Assembly: GCA_001275005.1 (NCBI GenBank)
Contig: JWZX01002026.1
Coordinates: 1 to 24,147, forward strand
Length of the DNA stretch: 24,147 bases
Origin: Chrysochromulina tobinii
Lineage: Eukaryota > Haptophyta > Prymnesiales > Chrysochromulinaceae
Direction: 5' to 3'
Part shown: piece by piece, positions 17,038-24,147 of the stretch
Layout of the letters: each line of letters opens with the position of its first letter
Numbering within the stretch: the stretch's first letter is position 1
Made by a program: the position numbers and the translations under genes
The notes under the pieces: model-generated
Told to the model about the DNA's origin: nothing
Seen by the model: the letters and a program-made list of their open reading frames with translations, nothing else
The model's database searches: none

Positions 17038-17919
17038 ATGGCTTCACGCCAACCGTCCGTGGTGGTGCCGCCGCACGGTGCGGCACGCTGGCTGGGCCTC
17101 GCGCTTCTCGCTGCGGGCGCTTCGTTGTCTACCTGCCAGCTGATCCGCCCTCCGCCGCCGTCGATCCGCCCTCCGCCTCCATGGAGGCCACCTCCGCCTC
17201 AACCGCCACCCTTGGGCGACTGCAACTGTCCGGGCAGCTATTGCTTGGGCTATTGCTATGGCGGCCTGTGTGTGACGGATGAGAGTGGCTACGGCTGCGC
17301 CGCACCTCCGCCACTTCCCGCTCCTCCACCTCCGTCACCGCCGCCGCCGCCGCCTTCCCCTAATCCGCCGCCGCCCTTCCCACCAAGGCCGAAGCGACCG
17401 CCTTCTCCACCGAGACCGCCGTCGGCCCCCCCCCCGCCTCCTCGGCCACCTCCGCCTCCGCCTCCGCCGTCACCACCTCCGCCTTGGAATACACCCACCG
17501 GGCCGCTAGGCCAAGCGTTAGGCATGAGCGAAGAACAAACGAACTTGATCATGCTCGGATACGGCGCCGGCAGCATTGCTGCCATATTTATCTGCGGTCG
17601 CATGTGCTTTGTCTACTCCAAACGCGCAGCAAAGCGGCGGGCCGCGAAGCCTAGTATCAAGCGCGGCGGCGTGCAGGTCGAGGAGGACGTCATCCTTTAT
17701 CTGAATTCGGGAGAGCACTATGCGGCGAAGGGTGGACGCGTGCGGGTGAATCCTGAACTTGGCGATTCCCCGCGCGGGGGGAGTCGCGCGTCCTTTGATA
17801 CGGAGCTCTCCGAGCCTCCGGCGACGGAGGAGGCCGAGGCCGATGCGACGCTACCGACGATACCGAGCTCTCCGAGGCTGACCCCAGAGAAGCGTGAGGA
17901 GAGGATGACGTGGGCGTGA
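17038..17919 (+). CDS. Proline-rich single-pass membrane protein (extensin/pherophorin-like ectodomain)
   Basis: 293 aa from the ATG at 17038. The frame is open upstream but only from a non-ATG codon. A hydrophobic signal peptide (about 17-36, WLGLALLAAGASLSTC) is followed by PPPP runs. Next comes a short cysteine-rich module with six cysteines (CNCPGSYCLGYCYGGLC), then a long Pro/Ser stretch of SPPPPPP type. A membrane helix (about 175-195, IMLGYGAGSIAAIFICGRMC) is followed by basic residues KRAAKRR, so the cytoplasmic tail is about 95 aa. The tail is Ser/Thr/Pro/Glu-rich with several SP/TP sites. The Pro-rich region resembles hydroxyproline-rich algal cell-surface proteins and would be a plausible substrate class for the hydroxylase at 461-2323, but that link is inference. 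Confidence 0.7.
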   Translation: MASRQPSVVVPPHGAARWLGLALLAAGASLSTCQLIRPPPPSIRPPPPWRPPPPQPPPLGDCNCPGSYCLGYCYGGLCVTDESGYGCAAPPPLPAPPPPSPPPPPPSPNPPPPFPPRPKRPPSPPRPPSAPPPPPRPPPPPPPPSPPPPWNTPTGPLGQALGMSEEQTNLIMLGYGAGSIAAIFICGRMCFVYSKRAAKRRAAKPSIKRGGVQVEEDVILYLNSGEHYAAKGGRVRVNPELGDSPRGGSRASFDTELSEPPATEEAEADATLPTIPSSPRLTPEKREERMTWA

Positions 17920-18760
17920 TCGTCCGTCGATCATCGTTCAGTGTCTTGAGCCTTCGCGGGAGCCTCGCTGAGTTCCCTGCGACTCTCTGGCGCGTTCCAC
18001 CACGCCATTGTACATTGTCCGCTTGCGCTTTGCGGCTGCTCGCCATTGGGATCCAAGCGTCTTGCTATCGTGTGGCCGTGGGCCCGTGGCGCGTGGGCCG
18101 GCGACTCTGACTCTCTCGTTTGTCGGGCGGCTCGGCTCGGCCTCGGCGCCGGTCCGAGTCGACCGAGCACCCGGCACCCGGTCGCGAGCCGAGCTCGAGC
18201 GGGCGACGGTCGTCTCGTCTCTGGCGTTGCACTTATTAGTTATTTTGAAATCAGGTACTGGGGTTACGCTTACGGTGTGTGAATCCAGTATAATGTTAAT
18301 GCGAACCGGGGTGCGACCCTCCCGCGGCACGGAACCGGCGACGAACTCGTGTCCATCCGGGCCGGCATGCACCATGGAACTGTCACACATGGACAACTGT
18401 GCAACTCCGATAAAAGATAAAAGCATAAAAATCCGAACCGCGAGCGCGACTCGACTGACGACTCGGACCTCCAGCTGGACCGCCGCGCGCTTTTGTTTTT
18501 TAATTCGCAGTCCGCCCGACGGAGATCGTTCAGCTTTCGGAGATTAATCAGACTTAACTCGTAAATCTTAAATGACAAATAAATGGTAGCATCTCCGTAC
18601 GATATAGCATCAATCCAAAACGGGGGCAGGCGTCCGAGAAACACAGCGCAGTCTATGGTCACTCTAGACTCTTCAGTCCGTCGACGCGCCCTAAATCCAA
18701 AATCGACGCCCGGTATGCATGCCGGTATGTGCTATGCTCGCCTGCCTTCTACGTTAACTT
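17920..18760. other. Convergent intergenic region with AT-rich islands
   Basis: 841 bp between two 3' ends. AT-rich islands at about 18228-18255, 18284-18300, 18408-18432 and 18545-18610 contrast with the GC-rich background. No gene, tRNA or long repeat recognised. Open frames across it have no recognisable protein features. Confidence 0.4.
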
Positions 18761-20614
18761 CTACGGATTGTGAGTCGCTGTGCTCAGCTTCTGGCCGCCG
18801 TTGCAGCGGTGGTAGGCGATGACGTAGTCAATGTGCACGTACTCGGAGTGGAAGAGAACAAACTCGCGGTAGCGCGCGATCACCTGGCCCAGCTCGGCGA
18901 TCAGCGAATGGTGGCAGATTGGTGGCGTGACGCCCGGCACCGCCGAGAGCTCACGGAAGTTGACGGGGAAGATGGGCGCGCCATTGTCCATCGAGGTGGC
19001 CTTCGGGCCCATCTGCTGCGTGCGCACGGGGTAGCCGAGGGCCGCGCGCACCACGAGAACGTAGAAGACATCGCCCGGGTGGCGCACGGTTCTGCCGTAC
19101 AGCCGCTTGTGTAGCTCACTGCTCGGGTCGTACGCGCTGTCGGCGCCGACATACTGATCCGTCTTGCCAACGTCCTCCGCGAGGTAGATGCCGTCACCGA
19201 AGGCGGTGCCCGCGTTGGTGCCCGAGTAGCGCTCGTTCAGGCCCGTGGACAGCAGCTCTAGCAGCCGATCCGGGCTGGTGCCATGCAGGAGGATGGCCTC
19301 GTTGGCGCCTGCCTTCATGGTGAAGCCTTCTGCAGCTGCACGAGCCGTCCTCACCGGCAGGCCTGGCACCTTGTCGACATCCTTGCCCTTCTTCTTGAGC
19401 AGATCCATCTCCTCCTGAACGCGCTTCACGCCGGCCGTGTACTTGTCCAGGTTGCGTGGATGGTCGACCTTCCACGCGCAGGCAAGCTTCAGCGAGTCGT
19501 ATGGGCCATACTTCTTGCACACGTCCTTGCCCTTGCCGAGCGAGTCTGGGTGCTCTGTCTGGAGCAGCGCCTCGAGGGAGCGTAGCACGCTTGCATCGCT
19601 TGCATCTGACACGAGCATAGGCCGAAGGGCGAACCCGTCCTCCTCCAGCGCGCGATGAGCCTTCTCCTCCACACGAACCTTCTGGAGCGAGCGCGTGCTG
19701 CCACCGATCGACGGGTGCTCAGAGAGGTCCGCGGCAACGGCGGAGGTGATCATGTTGTTGAGCCCGCCTACGAGAACGCCGAGCAGAGTCAGGAGGGCGA
19801 CGAGTAGCCACGTGGCCATCGCATCCGAGTACACGGCGAAGGAGCCCAGCAGTGGCAAGAGCAGCACAAAGGCGCTCCGGATCGAGTATAGCTTGAGTCC
19901 AGGCGGCGGCGGCGTCCATGCGGTGCACTTGAGCTGCGGCGCCTCAACCCAAGCAGAGCCGTTCCACGCCTTCCATGTCATAGTGCTCACGTCGGGCGAA
20001 GCTGCAGCTGGGTCTGTTAGGGCCAGAAAAAAGCCCTGCTTCTTACCAAGATCCGACTCAGACTGCCCCATCCAGCCATTTCCAGCGAACGCAATCCAGC
20101 GAGTTGCATCGCTCGTGTGCTGATACGCGGGACGGCCGTTCACAAGCTTGCCGACGACGAGACGGTACGTGCCCGGGTACTTGGCCGCTTCACCAGGCAG
20201 CGAGCCGCCCTCGAGCTTGAGTCCAGGCGGCGGCGGCGGCGGCGGCGGCGTCCATGCGGTGCACTTGAGCTGCGGCGCCTCAACCCAAGCAGAGCCGTTC
20301 CACGCCTTCCATGCCATAGTGCTCACGTCGGGCGAAGCTGCAGCTGGGTCCATTAGGTCCAGGAAGCCATTCTTCTTACCAAGATATGACTCAGATTGCC
20401 CCATCCAGCTGTCTCCAGCGAACGCAATCCAGCGAGTTGCATCGCTCGTGTGCTGATACGCGGGCCGGCCGTTCACAAGCTTGCCGACGACGAGACGGTA
20501 CGTGCCCGGGTACTTGGCCGCTTCGCCAGGCAGCGAGCCGCCCTCGAGCTTGAGTCCAGGCGGCAGCAGCTTTTTGCCCCCGCCGAGGATGGACCATAAG
20601 CTCCACGAGGGCAT
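18761..20614 (-). CDS. Membrane-anchored PARP (ADP-ribosyltransferase) with duplicated N-terminal domain
   Basis: 617 aa from the ATG at 20614. The frame is open to 20698 but starts there only with GTG. A spliced 5' exon is possible (TTATGCAG|C lies just before this ATG). Residues about 20-119 and 131-230 are two nearly identical roughly 111-residue units (YPGTYRLVVGKLVNGRPAY ... WMGQSES ... WKAWNGSAWVEAPQLKCTAW) joined by poly-Pro. I cannot name this domain. Two hydrophobic helices follow (about 243-263 and 267-290). A basic/acidic helical linker then leads to a PARP catalytic domain with H444 (LLHGTS), Y477 (GDGIYLAED) and E584 (REFVLF). If aligned correctly this is the H-Y-E triad associated with polymer-forming PARPs. 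Substrate unknown. There is no cleavable signal peptide, so topology is uncertain. With two helices, the repeats and the catalytic domain would face the same side. Confidence 0.75.
   Translation of the reverse strand: MPSWSLWSILGGGKKLLPPGLKLEGGSLPGEAAKYPGTYRLVVGKLVNGRPAYQHTSDATRWIAFAGDSWMGQSESYLGKKNGFLDLMDPAAASPDVSTMAWKAWNGSAWVEAPQLKCTAWTPPPPPPPPGLKLEGGSLPGEAAKYPGTYRLVVGKLVNGRPAYQHTSDATRWIAFAGNGWMGQSESDLGKKQGFFLALTDPAAASPDVSTMTWKAWNGSAWVEAPQLKCTAWTPPPPGLKLYSIRSAFVLLLPLLGSFAVYSDAMATWLLVALLTLLGVLVGGLNNMITSAVAADLSEHPSIGGSTRSLQKVRVEEKAHRALEEDGFALRPMLVSDASDASVLRSLEALLQTEHPDSLGKGKDVCKKYGPYDSLKLACAWKVDHPRNLDKYTAGVKRVQEEMDLLKKKGKDVDKVPGLPVRTARAAAEGFTMKAGANEAILLHGTSPDRLLELLSTGLNERYSGTNAGTAFGDGIYLAEDVGKTDQYVGADSAYDPSSELHKRLYGRTVRHPGDVFYVLVVRAALGYPVRTQQMGPKATSMDNGAPIFPVNFRELSAVPGVTPPICHHSLIAELGQVIARYREFVLFHSEYVHIDYVIAYHRCNGGQKLSTATHNP
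19888..20553 (-). repeat. 333-bp in-frame tandem duplication in the PARP gene
   Basis: The word GAGCTTGAGTCCAGGCGGC starts at 20213 and again at 20546, and the sequence between is repeated with only scattered changes and a shorter GGC run in the left copy. 333 bp is 111 codons, so the reading frame is kept. Confidence 0.85.
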
Positions 20615-20910
20615 TGCTTCGCTGCATAACCATGTGAGCCGGAGAGCTTGCGGAACCGGAAGACGAGAAGGCACCAACTCACAGTTGAAAAGGTCCACTG
20701 CCTGAAAACACGGAGAGTTGAATATGTTTCGTCATTCCCTCCGGCTCACGGACTAAAAATATGCTAAATGGCCTTCAGTCCCACGGTCGTCACTCGTCAC
20801 GGTCCCACGCGCCGCACACCTAAAACATTTACTAATTCCAGTGAGCTGCGTCCGACCGCGACGCGCCGACGGCCCCCCCGAGGGTCACAGTCACACCCTC
20901 GCTTTGAAGC
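20615..20910. other. Region between PARP and PG-rich genes
   Basis: About 300 bp: the 5' leader of the PARP gene and the 3' flank of the PG-rich gene (both on the minus strand). On the minus strand a possible short first exon runs from an ATG near 20733 to a CAACT|GTGAGT donor, and would join in frame to the acceptor TTATGCAG before the PARP ATG. AT-rich words lie near 20720-20765. Confidence 0.35.
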
Positions 20911-22410
20911 TCAACTCGCCGCTCGCTGACGATGACGCATGAGGAGCTGATCGCGTGTGCTGTCACCGCCGAGCTGCTCACACGAAGGGTGCGGCGTCAC
21001 CGGCAGCCCGCGCGCACCGAGCGCCGCACCGAGCGCTGCGGCGGGCGTGGACGGCGTCAACGGGCGCGTCGCCAGCGCCTCCAGCGCCTCCGGTTCCTCC
21101 TCCTCCTCGATGCCCATCGCCAGTCCGGTGCTCTGCCCAAACGAGCCCCCATGCGAGCCCCCGGAGGACAGCGAGGCTGCGGCCCGGGGCGGCAGCGAGC
21201 CGAGGGCGCGTAGGTGGGCGGATCGGAATGGCTTGGTGCGCGGCAGGCCGGTGCGTGGCAGCGGGCGCGTGCGCCCCACGCCCGGCGGAACCGCGTACTC
21301 GTGCGCTGGTCCAGGCATCTCGACCGACGCGTTGCGCATCGCGAGCTGACGTGCGAGAAGTCCGCCATGGCCGTCCTGTACTCCTGTGGTCGCAACGAGG
21401 CGCCCTCGGATATTGGTGCGTCCGCGCGAGTGGCGGTTGGTGTGAAACAAGCTCCCACTGGGCACCTGAGCGCCCTTGGCTGAGCCCCCGTCGCCCTCCG
21501 CTCCCCAGTCCTCAGATGCCGGAGTGCTCGTCGCCATGGCCATCGGAGCGCCGGCCGGAGTCGAGACGCGAGATGATGAGGTACCGGTATGGACCCACTG
21601 TTCGGCCGTGCCGCCGGCCAAATTAGGGTCGGCCGTGCCGCCTTCCAAATTAGGATCGGCCGTGCCGCCGGCCTCGCCGGTGGGCGAGCCGTGCGGTAAG
21701 GGCGCGGGCACGACCTGACGTTGCAGATGGTCCACGTGTTGATAGCGTGAGGGCGGCGGCGCCCCGAAGGCCGCGGAGGGCAGATCCCGGTTAGGCAGCG
21801 GGTTGGCGTTGGTGCCATCGTGCCAATCGGGCGCACCCTCCATGAGATCGGGTGGGCCGCCCGTGCCGCTCAGCCTCGACGTGCGCCCGGCGCTCCGGCT
21901 AAAGTCGACGTGCCGCGCCGCGAGCGCAATCCGCGTGTCGAGGGGTGAATAGCTGAACGGTGACGGAAGCTCGGGCGGCGGCTGGCGTGTATTCGGCGCG
22001 CCGTCGATGGGGCGCAGCTGGCCATCCGGCGTCTCCTCATAGGTGAAGCCAGTCGCCGTTTGGGCCCGTATCGACGGCGTCGTGCCGCGCTGCCGGATCT
22101 CTTCGCGCGCCGCGAGCATCGGCCTGCGCACTGCTTTGGCTGTGGCGATGCGCGGCGGCGGCTGCGACTGCGGACGGACCATGGCAGTGTACAGCTCGGG
22201 ACGGTGCGAGCCCGGGCCAAGGGCGCTGGTGACCGTCTTCTTATTGCACGCACGCTCCGGGCCCAGGAAGGCTGAGAAGCCTGCAACCGACTCGCCGGAC
22301 CGGGCCTCCACCCTGAATGAGGGCTGCTCGTAGCGGCCCGGTCCGACGCCGGGCGGCGTACTCCGCACCATCGCCGATGCGGAGCGCGAGGAGGTGCTGT
22401 TGCCAAACAT
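20911..22410 (-). CDS. Sperm-tail PG-rich repeat (STPGR) protein, likely axonemal
   Basis: 499 aa, ATG at 22410 in a good context (GCCGCCATG). PG-rich motifs in order: GVGPGRYEQP (about 21-30), LGPGSHRPELY (about 65-75), a PSPFSY type word (about 149-154) and GPAHEY (about 367-372), separated by Ser/Arg/Pro-rich sequence. Proteins with such GPGxY words (STPGR/SHIPPO) are mostly associated with microtubules of cilia and flagella, so a flagellated life stage is implied. The rest is low complexity and probably disordered, with an acidic EEEEEPEALEAL patch near the C-terminus. A 9-residue duplication (GGTADPNLE/GGTADPNLA) lies at about 246-263. No membrane or signal segment. The family call is fair; the precise orthologue is unknown. 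Confidence 0.65.
   Translation of the reverse strand: MFGNSTSSRSASAMVRSTPPGVGPGRYEQPSFRVEARSGESVAGFSAFLGPERACNKKTVTSALGPGSHRPELYTAMVRPQSQPPPRIATAKAVRRPMLAAREEIRQRGTTPSIRAQTATGFTYEETPDGQLRPIDGAPNTRQPPPELPSPFSYSPLDTRIALAARHVDFSRSAGRTSRLSGTGGPPDLMEGAPDWHDGTNANPLPNRDLPSAAFGAPPPSRYQHVDHLQRQVVPAPLPHGSPTGEAGGTADPNLEGGTADPNLAGGTAEQWVHTGTSSSRVSTPAGAPMAMATSTPASEDWGAEGDGGSAKGAQVPSGSLFHTNRHSRGRTNIRGRLVATTGVQDGHGGLLARQLAMRNASVEMPGPAHEYAVPPGVGRTRPLPRTGLPRTKPFRSAHLRALGSLPPRAAASLSSGGSHGGSFGQSTGLAMGIEEEEEPEALEALATRPLTPSTPAAALGAALGARGLPVTPHPSCEQLGGDSTRDQLLMRHRQRAAS
21604..21673 (-). repeat. 27-bp in-frame tandem repeat in the PG-rich gene
   Basis: CCAAATTAGG at 21618 and 21645 marks two 27-bp units, followed by a partial third. 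They encode GGTADPNLx units. Confidence 0.8.
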
Positions 22411-23546
22411 GGCGGCAGCGTGAGCGCGGTGCCGCGAGCGTCAGCAGCAGTCGTCGAGCAGCACGCTCTCGCATTTGCTAAACAGCTCCTGCGTCGCGAA
22501 GATTGCACCACGACGACGCTTTCGGGTGCCATCCAACGGAGCACAGGAGAAACACAGCGTGATGAAGTGCAGAGTCGAGCTCCTCGATCGCTTATTCAAT
22601 GATGCAACTGTTGAACGCGGACGCTGTGGCTCATTTGGGATCCGCCAGCATCCACGTGCTTTGGCCTTTGCCGTCTTGTTCTGAGACTGAGTTCACGTCC
22701 TTCTGTCGTGACTCGTGTGGATCGCGGATGGACGGAGCTGCAGGTGGCGCTGCTCGCCGGACACTGCGTTTCGGCGTCGCAGCCGCCCTCTTTTTCCACC
22801 CGTTCCACCTCTCCAGCTCAGAACCATGCGCGGCCGCTCGCACTCACACATGAACGCTCACACCGTCCCACACGTCCGACGTCGATCCCACACAACCGAG
22901 AACTCCGCGCAGGGCCGAACGCGGCCCCACATGTATGTGCGTGCGACGGGCACCCTCTCGTGCGAACAAACATGCGATGTACCGACAGAACGCTGGCCAA
23001 GAATCCCGATCGCGTTTGGGAGGAGCCAAGCTGCAGCTCGACTAGACCAGTCGAGATCTAGGCCTGGATGCAAAAGCCCTTGCGCCTAGGGACGAGCCCC
23101 TTTTCATGGACCTGTGGACGTGGTCGCTTCGGGAGGCGGCCAGGAGGTCGGGAGTGCAGCGCCTCGCCCCGCACCACTCAGCACGCGCGCCTCCCCCTCT
23201 CAAGCCGCATGCCCCCTCTTCCCCTTCTCCTCTCAACCATGCGCGTGGCCGTTCACACCAAGCATTTCGGAAACGCCGCGCATGCCGAACGCGGCCCCAC
23301 ATGTATGTGCGTGCGGCGGGCGCCCTCTCGTGCGAGGCCGTGTGTGGCGCCACCGGGGAGCGCGTGCTCGCGACGCCTGTGTCCCGCCGTCCGTTGGAGT
23401 GACCGAGCCCACGCCGCCGCGCGGGGCAACCCCGATGAGTCGGTCGCGGCTGATGCCTCCGGGGCATCGCACGGCGCGCGGCGGGCACACGCCAGAGAGA
23501 GATGTGGGTCCTGCTGGTCTTCCGCGCAGCGCGCTCCAGAGCCGGC
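22411..23546. other. Intergenic region with a dispersed duplication
   Basis: 1,136 bp between the start of the PG-rich gene and the end of the LRR gene. No gene is supported: frames on both strands are short and rich in Arg/His/Pro/Cys without domains. It holds a 52-bp direct repeat with a less similar shared leader (CT-rich run, then an ACCATGCGCG-like word). Confidence 0.45.
22914..23335. repeat. 52-bp direct repeat, 370 bp apart
   Basis: Copies at 22914-22965 and 23284-23335, starting GCCGAACGCGGCCCCACATG and differing at only a few positions. Weaker similarity extends upstream of each copy, so this may be a diverged 370-bp duplication. Confidence 0.8.
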
Positions 23547-24147
23547 CTATGCGCGGGTGACTTGAGTGTGCGCGCTGAAGGCCCCCGGTTCGACGACGGT
23601 CGATGATGGGATCAAAATCAACACAAGAGAGGTGCAGTCGCGAAAGGCGCCCTCACCAATCTGCGTCACCGACGCGGGGAGCGTGATCGACGCGAGCGAT
23701 TTGCACTTGAAAAAGGCGTAATCACCAATCTGCGTCACCGACTCGGGGAGCGTGATCGACGCGAGCGAGTCGCAGCCGCGAAAGGCGTGCCCACCAATAT
23801 GCGTCACCGACTCGGGGAGCGTGATCGACGCGAGCGAGGCGCAGGCGAAAAAGGCGTACTCACCAATCTGCGTCACCGACGCGGGGAGCGTGATCGACGC
23901 GAGCGAGTCGCAGCCGGCAAAGGCGCACTCACCAATCTGCGTCACCGACTCGGGGAGCGTGATCGACGCGAGCGAGGTGCAGCCGTTAAAGGCGCTCCTA
24001 CCAATCTTTGTCACCGACGCGGGGAGGTCCGCGACCGACTTGAGCGACTTGCAGCCTCGCATCGTGAGCTCTCGCAGCGCCGTCAGCCTCGCCACAGACG
24101 CCGGCAGCGCCTCCCCCTTCCACTTCTTCCCGCTCAGATTCAGCCCG
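23547..24147 (-). CDS. BspA-type leucine-rich repeat protein (5' partial)
   Basis: The frame is open to the window edge, so the N-terminus is missing and the GTG at 24095 is not a credible start. At least 199 codons are visible. Six copies of a 23-residue unit (SLASITLPESVTQIGECAF) plus flanking partial units form a BspA-type (LRR_5) domain, preceded by a plain LRR-like stretch (LTALRELTMRGCKSLK). The last unit decays (LILIPSSTVVEPGAFSAH) and caps the array before the TAG stop. Such proteins are common in large protist families, and their repeats act as binding surfaces. Unit sequences are nearly identical at DNA level (69-bp period), suggesting recent expansion or conversion. Confidence 0.85.
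   Translation of the reverse strand, partial: GLNLSGKKWKGEALPASVARLTALRELTMRGCKSLKSVADLPASVTKIGRSAFNGCTSLASITLPESVTQIGECAFAGCDSLASITLPASVTQIGEYAFFACASLASITLPESVTHIGGHAFRGCDSLASITLPESVTQIGDYAFFKCKSLASITLPASVTQIGEGAFRDCTSLVLILIPSSTVVEPGAFSAHTQVTRA

Noticed and set aside
18228-18610. AT-rich islands considered as tRNA or other RNA genes
   Set aside because: No cloverleaf arms or conserved internal promoter boxes could be found by eye.
20932-21626. Overlapping plus-strand frames across the PG-rich gene
   Set aside because: Arg/Pro/Ala-rich shadows without any recognisable motif; the minus-strand gene has a proper ATG and PG-rich words.
22715-23565. Possible Cys/His-rich small proteins on the plus strand
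   Set aside because: Frames shift between the repeat copies, no domain is recognisable, and composition follows the GC-rich repeats.

Overview
The window reads as nuclear DNA of a GC-rich unicellular alga. A haptophyte (Chrysochromulina/Prymnesium/Emiliania type) is my best guess, and another GC-rich alga is possible. The evidence is GT-AG introns, ER-type signal peptides, a PARP, an AGC kinase, an ERO1 thiol oxidase, a prolyl 4-hydroxylase with ShKT modules, a flagellar-type PG-rich protein and a BspA-type LRR protein. There is no operon structure. No rRNA, tRNA or CRISPR array was recognised.

Layout: (1) 461-2323 (+) membrane-anchored ShKT/prolyl 4-hydroxylase, split by an intron built of tandem intron-like units. 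(2) 3003-4724 (-) AGC-type protein kinase. (3) 5166-7427 (+) unknown Q/P-rich coiled-coil protein; its start faces the kinase start across a promoter region that carries a 202-bp tandem repeat. (4) 8513-12518 (-) a two-exon gene predicting a single protein of about 1261 aa: ERO1 thiol oxidase, then soluble fumarate reductase, then cytochrome b5. (5) 12785-14458 (+) four-helix membrane protein, possibly Orai-like, divergent from the ERO1 fusion, with two repeat-built introns. (6) 14752-15400 (+) small ankyrin protein with an ordinary intron. (7) 15743-16837 (-) HAD/DUF2608-like phosphatase. (8) 17038-17919 (+) proline-rich single-pass membrane protein. (9) 18761-20614 (-) membrane-anchored PARP. 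(10) 20911-22410 (-) sperm-tail PG-rich repeat protein. (11) 23547-24147 (-) BspA-type LRR protein, cut by the window edge.

Two things stand out. First, the ERO1-fumarate reductase-b5 fusion suggests oxidative protein folding in the ER with fumarate as an electron acceptor, which could work without oxygen. Yeast does something comparable with separate Ero1 and Osm1 proteins; here the parts lie in one reading frame. Second, a family of short sequences made of CTGATTGC/CTGATGGC words ending in CATCAG occurs at five places. In three introns the first bases of the intron are repeated as the first bases of the next exon. This is the footprint expected from recent intron birth by duplication or insertion. 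In the hydroxylase gene the units are stacked so that CAG|GTGAGT junctions recur, which could allow stepwise splicing.

Short tandem duplications are common throughout. Those inside coding sequence keep the frame (27, 30, 33, 57, 333 bp). Most noncoding ones do not (11, 16, 22, 65, 202 bp).

All gene models are by eye. Exon junctions were chosen by splice consensus, phase and protein continuity, and none is backed by transcript data.
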